A stretch of DNA of 23,959 nt from Amoeboradix gromovi. Taxonomy: Eukaryota; Sanchytriomycota; Sanchytriomycetes; Sanchytriales; Sanchytriaceae. Numbering within the stretch: the stretch's first letter is position 1; each line of letters starts with the position of its first letter. The notes beneath the pieces were generated by a model that saw only the letters and a list, made by a program, of their open reading frames with translations, did not search any database and had not been told where the DNA came from. The stretch covers positions 1 through 23,959 of the forward strand of contig JADGIF010000064.1 of the NCBI GenBank assembly GCA_018985225.1. The letters run 5' to 3'. The position numbers and the translations under genes were made by a program. Shown piece by piece: positions 1 to 8,163 of this stretch.

Positions 1-286
1 GGTGATAAAATACCAGTACCAATAAAAAGAAGTCCTATGATATTGAGAGTTGTTTATTTTTTGTCTTGTTCACTTTCACGCCAACGGCAGTTTTTTGTCA
101 TTTTACGCGTGCCGTACAGATGCGATTTCTGGATTTATACTTGGATCCTGATAGACGATACTTGGGACATCATTTTTGCGTAGAGCATTTGTGGTTTTGA
201 CTTAAATGCTAAAATAAAGTTAATACTCAAGAAACTCGCAGTCTTAGATAAAAATCATTGAAGCGTATTATGCTGAAACTATTTAT

Positions 287-781
287 TTATAATTCCCCAC
301 AATCTGAGATAACAATCTTCTTTGAAGTCGTACCTGATGCAGTGCCAAAAGACTCGATTTTTTTAACAACATCTAATCCATCAATGACTTTACCAAAAAC
401 AACATGCTTGCCATCTAACCATTCAGTTTTAACTGTAGTGATGAAAAACTGACTTCCGTTGGTGTTTGGGCCTGCATTGGCCATGCTTAATTGGCCTGCT
501 GTAGTATGCTTCAACTTGAAGTTTTCATCATTAAATCTAGCACCGTAGATACTCTTACCACCGGTTCCATTATGGTTGGTAAAATCACCACCCTGCAACA
601 TAAATTGCGGGATAACACGATGGAAACAACTTCCTTTGTAGCCGAATTTTTTTTCACCAGTACAAAGAGCTCTGAAGTTCTCAGCTGTCTTGGGTACAAC
701 ATCTGAGTTTAACTCCATGACAATTTTTCCCAACGGTTGTCCATCTGCGGTAACTTGGAAGAAAACTCGAGGCAATGACAT
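287..781 (-). CDS. Cyclophilin A-type peptidyl-prolyl cis-trans isomerase
   Basis: A 164-residue single-domain cyclophilin that catalyses cis-trans isomerisation of Xaa-Pro bonds in the cytosol or nucleus. It aligns without gaps to animal and fungal CypA in the motifs I can see: [15 protein letters not shown] (R55, F60, M61, Q63), [14 protein letters not shown] (A101, F113), and [11 protein letters not shown] (W121, H126). All catalytic and cyclosporin-contact positions are kept at CypA numbering. The start is the ATG at 781; the reading frame runs slightly further upstream but only to a TTG codon, and family length supports the ATG. There is no signal peptide or extra domain, so this is the cytosolic form. 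No intron is needed. On the minus strand an AATAAA (282-287) overlaps the TAA stop, implying a very short 3' UTR. Identification is secure; which paralogue it is cannot be told. Confidence 0.97.
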   Translation of the reverse strand: MSLPRVFFQVTADGQPLGKIVMELNSDVVPKTAENFRALCTGEKKFGYKGSCFHRVIPQFMLQGGDFTNHNGTGGKSIYGARFNDENFKLKHTTAGQLSMANAGPNTNGSQFFITTVKTEWLDGKHVVFGKVIDGLDVVKKIESFGTASGTTSKKIVISDCGEL

Positions 782-930
782 GGTCACAAGGGACAAGTTG
801 CAAAAATGAAAGTCACGAAATTATTTTTTGCCAACTGAGACATGCAATCAGAAATTGACCCCATTAAATTGAATAGAAGGTTTGATTCATGCACAAAATG
901 TATGCCCGAGAGGGATCGTTGCATCGAAGT

Positions 931-1200
931 TCAATTTTTGAGATTCAGGTTTCTCATTTCTAAGATAAATTTGTTTTCATGATCTTTCTTAGCAAGGTCA
1001 AAAATTCCGCTAACCACTTTGTCTGTCTTCGCTTTCTTAATCTTCTCGTCTTGACGGAATAAAACTTTTTCCGAGTTCATTGAAGATGAATTATTCGAGA
1101 GACATGAACTCTTATTAAGAGATTTTAGGTGTAGATCTTTAATAATTTTCAATTTCTTTTTGGGCCTTTGAGAAGGAATAGGAACCCATCGCTTTGTCAT
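931..1200 (-). CDS. Small basic Lys/Ser-rich protein, function unknown
   Basis: An 89-residue open frame starting at the ATG at 1200, beginning MTKRWVPIPSQRPKKKLKII. The N-terminal half is rich in Lys and Arg; a Ser/Asn-rich linker follows, and the end (GIFDLAKKDHENKFILEMRN) looks helical. It has no signal peptide or membrane segment. The basic N-terminus would suit a nucleolar or RNA-binding role, but that is a guess. It lies 149 nt upstream of the cyclophilin start on the same strand. I do not recognise a family. It is kept as probably real because of its length, its non-random composition and an ATG in a sensible place; it could be an exon of a larger gene. Confidence 0.5.
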   Translation of the reverse strand: MTKRWVPIPSQRPKKKLKIIKDLHLKSLNKSSCLSNNSSSMNSEKVLFRQDEKIKKAKTDKVVSGIFDLAKKDHENKFILEMRNLNLKN

Positions 1201-1244
1201 TACATGTCTCAATTATCAAGTTTGATTAAAGAAACCATTTGTTG

Positions 1245-1345
1245 TAATTAAATGAGTTAAATCGCTCTGATGTACTCTCTTTCTAGATTTTTATTACTGA
1301 ATATAAACTCGATAATCTTTCTTTTAATCAATTAAGAACGATCTC
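1245..1345 (-). repeat. Diverged repeat, copy C (inverted)
   Basis: On the minus strand this block reads AAGATTATCGAGTTTATATT, then TCTAGAAAGAGAGTACAT, followed by a match to the CGATTTAACTCAT end. It aligns with the + strand blocks at 16750-16866 and 21544-21662 through the shared core ATTATCGAGTTT...TCTAGAAAGAGA. It lies just upstream of the small gene that starts at 1200. Identity is moderate, so the copies are old. Confidence 0.5.
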
Positions 1346-2141
1346 GGGACTCGTAATCCAGAATACACTAGCATCTAAGTGATACTAATAGATACCGAGT
1401 ATACACATCTATGCTTAGGAACTGAGTAAGAAGACAAGATGTATTTTATGTCCATTGCCCTGTTTTTTAGTGAAAATAGGCAAAAATCGTGCATAGGAAA
1501 GACCTTCAAGATGAATCTTAAGAGCAAGAAAGATTTTTGATGGGTTAAAAACTAGTTATAGTGCGGAAACCAGTATTGCCATCGTTATATTCGGCTATTT
1601 TAAAAAATCCATGTTTCAGGAGTTTATGCAGTTAAAATAGTTAATGCGATTGCCCTGTGATGCAAAGAGACTGTCTTGAGTTATAAATTGCTTCATAGTG
1701 GTTGACTTGAACTATATGCGGTATTCTGGAAAATAATTTGCAGAACGCACATGCTTATACTGTGATTTCAAGGTGGATAGTGACCACGTGGCAGCAAGGA
1801 TCACTTGCGTTGTGCATCCTTCTTAGTCGTGTCTCAGGGTGTGTTAGTGTGAGCAATCACCGCAAGAGAGCGACTGACGGTACTAGTTTTTCTGCAAATT
1901 CTTGATTCTCAGGCCAGGGCTTTGGACGAGTTTAAAGATGCTAGTTTAATCATTGTACAAAGTCCTCGTCAATACTTATTCTCGTGTCATACTTACATCT
2001 ACTTGTGAAGGGCCTTAATTCATGTGCTAGAGACATAAATGCCAAGATGCATTGTGGTGTAATTTAAGTAAATGAGTTTATTTTACTATGCATTCAGCTC
2101 AACGATGAGATATAATTTTATTCAGATCCTGTAAAAGTACG
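1346..2141. other. Gap without a confident gene
   Basis: No supported gene. The only notable piece is a + strand frame open for 65 codons (1710-1904) without an ATG. It sits in a locally GC-richer patch (about 1750-1880) and overlaps a second open frame in another phase. That pattern fits relaxed stop frequency in GC-richer DNA or decayed coding sequence at least as well as a live exon. The minus strand shows only short open runs. Confidence 0.4.
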
Positions 2142-2657
2142 TTATTGAATGCTGCAACAGGATTTAGACCTACCATATTCACTCAGATATTTAATTTGAA
2201 CATTGTTGAATGCTCTTTTCCTATATTTGCGAATATACTCAATACTCTCAATCGGATCCATACCTCTGTGAATAAACGCTAAAGCAGTGAGAACTGGAGC
2301 CCTTCCAATCCCAGAAACGCAATGGATGGCAATGGTTTCCGAGTCACAAATGGAATCAATAATTTTAAACCACAATGCAACTTGAGCCTGAGAAGGAACA
2401 CCACCATCAACAAACTTTATTTCATCGTGAATTTCAATTTTAGCATCACTGTAAGGAATAGTGCTGTAAGAGTTTTGGCAAAGACGAAAAACGTGATGAA
2501 TCTGAAGTTGCTTTAGTTTGGAAATGGTCCAGTGGCAGTGAGCATCATCGGGGCAATGCATTATTACAACCTTTAGATTTTTAAATGGTATTACCTCTGA
2601 TATGGCATTTGCAGGAATTCCTTCAGAAAGAAATTCAGATTTGAATTTATCCGGCAT
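2142..2657 (-). CDS. PRL / PTP4A-type prenylated tyrosine phosphatase
   Basis: A 171-residue dual-specificity phosphatase of the PRL (phosphatase of regenerating liver) family. The P-loop is HCVSGIGRAPV: nucleophile C113, R119, and the Ala after the Arg that distinguishes PRLs from most PTPs. The general-acid loop reads KFVDGGVPS: D84 matches the PRL catalytic Asp, while the preceding Asp is Val and the usual Trp-Pro is absent. C60 (FRLCQNSYS) matches the redox-partner Cys of PRL1. The C-terminus is KSCCSIQ, a CaaX box (C168-S-I-Q) predicting farnesylation and membrane attachment; no C-terminal polybasic stretch is as strong as in vertebrate PRLs. Known relatives act at plasma and endosomal membranes and bind CNNM Mg transporters. 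Full length, ATG start, no intron needed. The stop is followed by AATAAC rather than the canonical hexamer. Confidence 0.93.
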   Translation of the reverse strand: MPDKFKSEFLSEGIPANAISEVIPFKNLKVVIMHCPDDAHCHWTISKLKQLQIHHVFRLCQNSYSTIPYSDAKIEIHDEIKFVDGGVPSQAQVALWFKIIDSICDSETIAIHCVSGIGRAPVLTALAFIHRGMDPIESIEYIRKYRKRAFNNVQIKYLSEYGRSKSCCSIQ

Positions 2658-2674
2658 GAGGTTTCAGAAATTAG

Positions 2675-3425
2675 AAAAATGTGGCATGTTTGATTCTTCT
2701 CCTTGTCAATAGTCCTGATTTCCCAGAATATCGAGAATTTTACAGAGAAACTAGCAATGCTAGTAAATTTGTTACAGTAATTTCTCACGCTTTCACTACC
2801 CTGAGATGGGATTGAATAACGGTGTATACACTTGATGTATACATTCCTGCCATATGGTATCTATCTCCAAATGACAATTGGTACAAGTGTAACTCTCCAA
2901 ATTGTTTTTCTTTAGAATATTGCACCTTGTACATGCATAACAAGTATTAAGATATCGTGTTGTTGCACAGTTGGTAAGACCAAAGACATACTAATTACTA
3001 AATAAATGGTTTTAAGATTTATTTATCGTTGATCTCTTTCCCGGCGATAAAAGACACCCAATTATTCCATGCTTGGACTAGGTTCTAAACGTTGATGAAT
3101 GTATGCTGTAACCGTTAGTTATTTCTTTAGATTTGACATGTTCAGGATTAAATCCATTGATTCCATTTACCATTAGTGAAAAGGAAGAATGTCGAGTATT
3201 TAAGCTATTGGAAAAGTCTTGAAATTATACAAAAATGCATACAAATTCGCGATAAATGATTTATTCAAGAAAATAATCGAGCTGTACTAATTTTCAAGTA
3301 AGATAGTTGGTAAGAACTGAGGCCTATAGGCTAAACGTGTTAGTAGGCTTGTGCCTCTAGTTTGTATCACTTTATGCGGCTATTCAGGTCATCAGTTTCT
3401 TGATGATATCGTAGGAAAACAGCAG
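2675..3425 (+). other. Exon-like open segments upstream of the Cys-rich gene (tentative or decayed)
   Basis: Four + strand segments read like ectodomain coding sequence: 2675-2812 (hydrophobic VACLILLLVN, then a SPDFPEYREFYRET run), 2816-2947 in the same frame after one TGA (VYIPAIWYLSPNDNWYKCNS, several Cys), 3112-3219 (LDLTCSGLNPLIPFTISEKE) and 3330-3425 (LVPLVCITLCGYSG). The segment-two motif IPAIWY resembles VPGIWY in the first exon of the downstream gene (3502-3547), which suggests a repeated domain. I could not find an ATG or a consistent set of splice junctions: the TGA at 2813-2815 has no suitable acceptor just after it. So this is either the 5' part of a spliced gene with unusual junctions, or a decayed paralogue. 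Composition alone is weak evidence. Confidence 0.3.
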
Positions 3426-3501
3426 TAACTTCAATCAGCATATCTTAAATGTTCAGTTATGATTAGTTCTCGTGAAAAATGATTTCTTGAATACTCTGCA
3501 G

Positions 3502-4041
3502 GAAAAATCTCTCTTTGTTCCTGGAATCTGGTATGTTCATTGCTCAAGTATCTGGGTTAATGCAGTATGCAGTGGGGATAGATTGTTATAATTTCTATTT
3601 GTGGAAAGCTTTCAATCCTACTTTGAACTGCAGCAGAGCAATGACATGGGACTGCAAAAAAGTAGAAAATTCGTCAAATACCACTCAATTATTGTGCAAC
3701 GATACAGGTTTAACAACTATATTCAAGCAAGACACCTTCACATGGAGCCACAAGAATGTAAGTTACGCAGTTGTTGCAGACGGAAGGTGTTACTTAGATC
3801 CATTAACTAGCAAAGGTTATGTCTCAAACTGCACTCACGTCGAAGAATGTCATTTATGCTCATCCTGCAGCGTTCTGAATACTACAGGTAGTTGTTTATC
3901 AGCAGCTCAAACAAGTGGTGGTAGCAGCGTTGTATGGAAATTGTTTTAGTAAATTATCATTTTTATAAACACCAAACCAACTGGATCTCTACAATATCAA
4001 CCTTGCAATTTAATACCTATTCAAAATCAGATAAATTGTAG
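3502..4041 (+). CDS. Cys-rich, N-glycosylated secreted/surface protein, 3' exons
   Basis: The core is an open frame (ATG at 3533, to 3949) with many Cys and N-X-S/T sequons (NCS, NTT, NDT, NVS, NCT), typical of an extracellular domain. I infer three exons: 3502-3547, 3573-3920 and 3950-4041. Intron 3548-3572 (25 nt, GTATCT...GCAG) joins a segment reading SLFVPGIWYVHCS to MGIDCYNFYLWKAF. Intron 3921-3949 (29 nt, GTAGCA...TTTTAG; a 32-nt alternative starts at 3918) links to a 30-codon tail containing NYHFYKHQTNW and a TAG at 4039-4041. Exon lengths sum to 162 codons with all phases compatible. The 5' end is unresolved: an acceptor at TCTGCAG (to 3501) implies upstream exons. No family is recognised and no membrane segment is seen. 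If unspliced, it would end WKLF at 3949. Confidence 0.5.
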
Positions 4042-4120
4042 GCATTCACACTTAACATTCCGGCACTGTTGCAAGGCCTACCTATTAAAAGGAAATCAAT
4101 CTATATTCAATAAGACATTA

Positions 4121-4405
4121 TTAATATTTTTCAGCACGATCAATGTTATCTAGTGCGGCTTGCAATAGTGTATTTTGTGAATTATTAGTCTTGAATTCTT
4201 CATAGCTAGTTTTAGAAGGCTCTTCCTAAATGACGGAAACGTAAACGTTTTTAGTATTTTACTGAATTCCATAGCAACTAGTTTTTAGAATAAACATCTT
4301 TCGAAGCATCAAAGGAGCCAAGAACTTAACAAAAGCATGGCTAATTACTTCAACATCTAACTCTGTGGTAGAGTTTGTCATAATTTGAATGAGAGCATCT
4401 ATCGC
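4121..4405 (-). CDS. Tentative small spliced gene, function unknown
   Basis: On the minus strand two coding-like segments lie in one frame, interrupted by TAA (4259-4261) and TAG (4226-4228). The first contains SAIDALIQIMTNSTTELDVE and an ATG at 4381. The second is 4225-4121, with EEPSKTSYEEFKTNN and NTLLQAALDNIDRAEKY, then stop. An intron with 3' end GTCATTTAG at 4226, an ACTAA branch-like site and a pyrimidine-rich stretch is plausible, but the donor is ambiguous: GTAAAA at 4263 shifts frame, while a two-intron model through a short exon keeps it. A 25-nt intron (4407-4431) would extend it upstream to read ILDAIDALIQ. The gene is convergent with the Cys-rich gene and divergent from the RhoGEF. 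No family recognised. Confidence 0.38.
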
Positions 4406-4519
4406 ACTAAATTGTGAAATTTATTTACTACTCTAAAATATTATTTGTAGTGCCTATGGTGTTTTATGTGTTAACAATATATCTATATTCTTTATAGGAT
4501 TGAGAATATTCAAGGCCGG

Positions 4520-7366
4520 ATGGTTTTGCAAATAGGAGATACTTTTTTACAAAATGAGATACTTTCTGTATTAGTAGAAATAAAGGGAGCGGAAGTACTA
4601 ATACTGCGAGGCAAGAGAGTGGAATGGGTAAATGAAAAGAATGTAGTTAATTTGGGACCTAAAATAGAAAATGGTAACTCATTTTTAGAATTTGGAAAAC
4701 TATACAAGGCCAGGTCAGCATACAAGCAAAATGAGGAAGACGAGTTAAGTATAGAAGTAGGAGATTTAGTCCAACTTCTAGCTCCCATAGATGATGGTTG
4801 GGCTCTTACTAGAAAAATCATAAATAATCAAGTGGGCTTTGTAAAATTTGAAATAATGGAAGTGATAAGTAAACAGCATTACGCGATAATGGAATATTAC
4901 CAGACTCAAGTAGACTATATTAGAGATCTACAGACCATAAAAGATGAGTTTATTCAACCTTTAACTCAAAGAAAGATTTTACAAGAAAAAAAATTATTTC
5001 AAATCATTTTTGGAAATATTTGCGAAGTATTAGATGTTGAAATGATTGTATTACAAGAGTTGGACGCTCTTAAACTCTCAAATAGTTTAGACATCACTCA
5101 CATTTGTGATTTAATTTCTAGTCATATCAATTCTTATTTTGTATACATTTCGTACGGCTCTAACAACCAAGAACAATTAAAGAAACTAAAAGAAATTTCT
5201 CAGTCTCATAAAATTTTCAAGGGCTTCCTAGATGAGAAATACAAGTCAAACATTCTTAAAGGACTTGATCTAGCAAGCTATTTGATTAAACCTGTCCAAC
5301 GTATTTGTAAGCTGCCTCTATTATTGAGAGAGATGAAGCAAAACACTTGTATTGATATAATAACCTCCACTATGACGAAACTAGAGTTTCTGATATGTGT
5401 TGTGAATGAGAGTGCTCGCAAACCTTTCAGTGTAATTCCAAGTACTATGTTAGCAGATAGCTTTTCAGAATTAAGACAAATAGACAGGGTTTTGTTGCGA
5501 ACCTACGATTGTCGAATCTTCTTCAAACAATCAAAAAAAAATGTCAAAATATATGTTTTTAATGATGTTATATACACACAACATAAAGACCTTAAGAAAT
5601 CTTACACATTTAAATTAAAGGAGTGCGAAATTGGAAATGTTCCAGACTCTGAAAACAACACTCTCTGTGTATTAGAAGTAAGCGAAGACGATTTGAGCAA
5701 ACTATTTATAATTCACTTTAGCAATGACAAACAAAAACTAGACTTTATAGACATCTTAAGGAGACTCTGCTTCTTAAATATTGGCGAATACTCAATGGAT
5801 ATGATTCAAAAGCACTATTTAATCAGTAAAGCAACATTCAGTGAGCTAGATGACGGCTCGCTTACTTTACTTGAAAAAGATAACGAGGCAGTACCTTTGT
5901 CTGCTGGCTCATCAATTTCGAGACGTAAATCAGTTCTCAAGACTTTGTCGCCGGTGGGTTTGATGGAAATTGAAAAACAGCTTTTGAAGAATAAGACAGA
6001 AACCGAAATACTAAAAAGCGAGAAAATTCATACAGAAAAGATAATTTTAGACCTGCAACTAGAACTTGAAGTTATTAGGGAGAAGTTTGCTGGCCTCGAA
6101 GATCAAAACTTGAAATTAAAAGCGCAAATTGAAACAGCTGATAGTTTCAAATTTGAGTGGGCTGAGAATGATGAAAGAGATGACAAAATTGAATACCTTA
6201 ATTGCATAATACAGCAGCTACGACTAGAAGCAGAATTAGTGTCATCATCACAGAGTGAAGTTGCGACAAGTTTGGAACAAGAAAAGACTCAAAACACTAT
6301 GCTCTCTCAGCATCTGAATTCTTTGTTAGATGAGATAGAGGACAAGGAAAAACAAATAAACAAATTGAGACTGACTGAATCTGTTACTAATGAAAATTGT
6401 ACGAAATTGCAAAAGTTATTGGAGACTGCTCAAAAACAAAATAACCTACTTGAGAGAGAGAACTACGAGAAGCTCGGTGTAATTAGCACCCTTCATGACG
6501 ACTTGGAATCATCATTAGCTCAAAAGACCGCGCTCTATGACTCTTTGAATAATGAAATACGGCAGAACATAGAGTTAAAAGATGAAGTCTCTAGAGCAGA
6601 GAATGCACAGGCTGATATATTTGCCAAAATGCAAACAATGGAAGTACAATTAAACAGGCAAAATGAGTTAATTGAGAATTACAAATCAAACGACAATGAG
6701 AGCATAATTAGAGACCTAAGTACAGATAACCAACAGCTGAATAGTATACTTCAACAAGCTACTATCGAAGTAAATAGTTTAAATAGCATCATAACCAGCC
6801 AAACTGCAAATCAATCAGAAATAATAATGCAGAAAGAATCAGAATTGGAAGAGCTAAAGCAGACTCATCGCAAATCGTTAAGCAATTTGATGAATGAGAA
6901 CAATGGCAAAAACATTCTGATTTTACAGTTGGAAAAGGAGTTATCTAACTCGCAAATAAAAAGTCAACATTATGCAAGTGAAATAAGAATATTGAATGAT
7001 TTGCTGACAGTGCTAACAAAAACAAACCAAGAGAGGACAGATTTGAAATCATTTTTAGACGAAAAATTAGAATTGTTAAAAAGCCAACAAGTACAACAAT
7101 TCGGAAGCAGTATCGTATTACTACAAAAGTTGAACAGCGATCTTAATAAAATAAACCATCAGAACTCATATCTGACTGCCACTCTGAGTAAATACAAATT
7201 CACGACGACTTTGTTATTGGAATGGTTTGAAAAAATATTACCTCCAAAATTAGATAAGCAGGAATTGGTACGATTAATCGAGTATGCAAGTGACTTGATT
7301 AATCTATATGCTGATATTAAAGATGATAACTTGATATTGATTGAAAAATTAAAATTAAATCAATAA
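4520..7366 (+). CDS. Rho guanine nucleotide exchange factor: SH3-DH-PH plus long coiled coil
   Basis: A 948-residue intron-free protein. Residues about 62-115 form an SH3 domain (SAYKQNEEDELSIEVGD, then DDGWAL and VGFVKF). Residues about 120-305 are a DBL-homology RhoGEF domain with the characteristic last helix (DLASYLIKPVQRICKLPLLL, close to the family consensus LIKPVQRIxKYPLLL). Residues about 320-430 fit a PH domain. Residues about 480-880 are coiled coil rich in Glu, Lys, Gln and Asn. DH domains load GTP onto Rho/Rac/Cdc42 GTPases; here the SH3 and coiled coil would supply partner binding and dimerisation. It probably acts at the cortex in actin or polarity control, but the specific GTPase cannot be read from sequence. 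ATG at 4520 is the first in frame. AATAAA (7362-7367) overlaps the TAA stop. Identification of the domains is firm; orthology is not. Confidence 0.9.
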   Translation: MVLQIGDTFLQNEILSVLVEIKGAEVLILRGKRVEWVNEKNVVNLGPKIENGNSFLEFGKLYKARSAYKQNEEDELSIEVGDLVQLLAPIDDGWALTRKIINNQVGFVKFEIMEVISKQHYAIMEYYQTQVDYIRDLQTIKDEFIQPLTQRKILQEKKLFQIIFGNICEVLDVEMIVLQELDALKLSNSLDITHICDLISSHINSYFVYISYGSNNQEQLKKLKEISQSHKIFKGFLDEKYKSNILKGLDLASYLIKPVQRICKLPLLLREMKQNTCIDIITSTMTKLEFLICVVNESARKPFSVIPSTMLADSFSELRQIDRVLLRTYDCRIFFKQSKKNVKIYVFNDVIYTQHKDLKKSYTFKLKECEIGNVPDSENNTLCVLEVSEDDLSKLFIIHFSNDKQKLDFIDILRRLCFLNIGEYSMDMIQKHYLISKATFSELDDGSLTLLEKDNEAVPLSAGSSISRRKSVLKTLSPVGLMEIEKQLLKNKTETEILKSEKIHTEKIILDLQLELEVIREKFAGLEDQNLKLKAQIETADSFKFEWAENDERDDKIEYLNCIIQQLRLEAELVSSSQSEVATSLEQEKTQNTMLSQHLNSLLDEIEDKEKQINKLRLTESVTNENCTKLQKLLETAQKQNNLLERENYEKLGVISTLHDDLESSLAQKTALYDSLNNEIRQNIELKDEVSRAENAQADIFAKMQTMEVQLNRQNELIENYKSNDNESIIRDLSTDNQQLNSILQQATIEVNSLNSIITSQTANQSEIIMQKESELEELKQTHRKSLSNLMNENNGKNILILQLEKELSNSQIKSQHYASEIRILNDLLTVLTKTNQERTDLKSFLDEKLELLKSQQVQQFGSSIVLLQKLNSDLNKINHQNSYLTATLSKYKFTTTLLLEWFEKILPPKLDKQELVRLIEYASDLINLYADIKDDNLILIEKLKLNQ

Positions 7367-7390
7367 ATTTCTATTTTCACATAATTTGCA

Positions 7391-7559
7391 GATGGGACAT
7401 CAAATATAAAAACTGGACTAACTTTCTGTAACAACTTGGAACATTATTTAAGAAGCGAGTGGACATTCAGCTAGTTGCGGAGTTGACGAGTATGAAAGTA
7501 AAATAAACAACTTTTTGTATAGAAATTTCAAAAATAAATATTCTGTACAGCTATTCTCT
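7391..7559 (+). repeat. Dispersed repeat, copy 1
   Basis: This block recurs at 23779-23959. Shared runs include GACATCAAATATAAAAAC, GAGTGGACATTCAGCTA, TTGCGGAGTTGACGAGTAT and ATTCTGTACAGCTATTCT. Copy 1 lacks about 20 nt present in copy 2 and has about 10 extra nt near 7415. The right two thirds (from about 7456) are the best conserved. It ends about 70 nt before the ATG at 7632. It could be a non-autonomous mobile element or a shared promoter or RNA module. Confidence 0.85.
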
Positions 7560-7631
7560 TACTACCAATTCATAATAGGGTATATTTTCATTTAATCTTG
7601 CCCATAAGTAGAGACCTTTCCTAATAAAGTT

Positions 7632-8018
7632 ATGGCCAAGAGAATGCAAAAGCTTTCATACACCAGTAAATCAAAGAAGAAAAAGCCGGACACTGACATT
7701 GAAGAAGATTTAGTTCTTGGAACAGTTAAAACGAAATTGAAATTCGGCAAGACAAGAGTCAGGGAGACTGTCCATAGAGTACACTTCAAGGAAATAGACA
7801 AGAGTAATGATGTTAGTATAACATTACAAAATGACTCTAGAAAAGAGTACCGTCTAAGAAAATGCACCTTTTGCTTAGATGCTCAAAGACCTCATATATT
7901 TGAAAGAGATGCAGGGTCTTCTAGTTTTATTTTGAAGAGGGGAATACAATTAATGAAAGAAAATTGGTATAATAGAAGATCTTTTATTAATAATTTCCTC
8001 CGTATGGAGCACCTTTAA
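7632..8018 (+). CDS. Small basic protein with a C-x-x-C motif, function unknown
   Basis: A 128-residue frame with an ATG at 7632. The N-terminus is Lys-rich (YTSKSKKKKPDTD), like a nuclear localisation signal; the middle has alternating charged and hydrophobic residues (VRETVHRVHFKEID), and RLRKCTFCLDAQRPH carries a CxxC pair. The end (KENWYNRRSFINNFLRMEHL) looks helical. No signal peptide or membrane segment is visible. It is flanked by related repeat sequence on both sides: the dispersed repeat ends 70 nt upstream, and an inverted repeat with matching sequence begins 5 nt after the stop. I considered a Cwf19-like zinc-binding motif, but the residues after the Cys pair do not match. It may be one exon of a longer gene. 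Confidence 0.55.
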   Translation: MAKRMQKLSYTSKSKKKKPDTDIEEDLVLGTVKTKLKFGKTRVRETVHRVHFKEIDKSNDVSITLQNDSRKEYRLRKCTFCLDAQRPHIFERDAGSSSFILKRGIQLMKENWYNRRSFINNFLRMEHL

Positions 8019-8022
8019 AAAC

Positions 8023-8163
8023 GATTTAGTCTAGTTTTTATATTTGGTGTCCCATTTGGTAAACTAGATTAGCGATGATATTCAGCCATTCAAGATCAAT
8101 AGTTTATTCCATTAAAATCCCGAACTATAATTTGGGACATATTGCAGTACTAGACTAAATTCT
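8023..8163. repeat. Imperfect inverted repeat related to the dispersed repeat
   Basis: The left arm (8023-8055) reads ATTTAGTCTAGT, then TATATTTGGTGTCCCA. The right arm (8132-8163) is its imperfect reverse complement, TGGGACAT, then ACTAGACTAAATT. The outer 12 nt and inner 7 nt pair exactly, with about 75 nt between the arms. The left arm, reversed, also matches the first 34 nt of the 7391 repeat (TGGGACATCAAATATAAAA and ACTGGACTAA). This fits a short element with terminal inverted repeats, or a transcript hairpin. Confidence 0.6.

Noticed and set aside
1-286. Possible promoter or RNA gene at the left edge
   Set aside because: Only a TGGGACATC string (172-180) resembling the repeat end was seen; no structure or open frame could be supported.
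782-796. Five-residue N-terminal extension of cyclophilin
   Set aside because: It begins with TTG. The ATG at 781 gives the exact family length.
1710-1904. 65-codon open frame as a gene
   Set aside because: No ATG, overlapping open frames in other phases, and it lies in a GC-richer patch where stops are rarer.
2813-2815. TGA read as Trp (altered genetic code)
   Set aside because: OGG1 ends with TGA in a normal position and no conserved gene here has an internal TGA, so standard code with a stop or decay is simpler.
3459-3501. ATG at 3459 with a 29-30 nt intron as first exon of the Cys-rich gene
   Set aside because: The donor after the ATG frame is phase 1, but the acceptor at 3501 needs phase 0 for the VPGIWY frame, so the join breaks the frame.
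4510-4821. 103-aa minus-strand ORF
   Set aside because: It is antisense to the start of the RhoGEF gene, which has clear SH3 and DH domains on the other strand.
7632-8018. Cwf19-like splicing factor fragment
   Set aside because: Only the CxxC with nearby LD matches. The HLIxxxG part that follows in Cwf19 proteins is absent.
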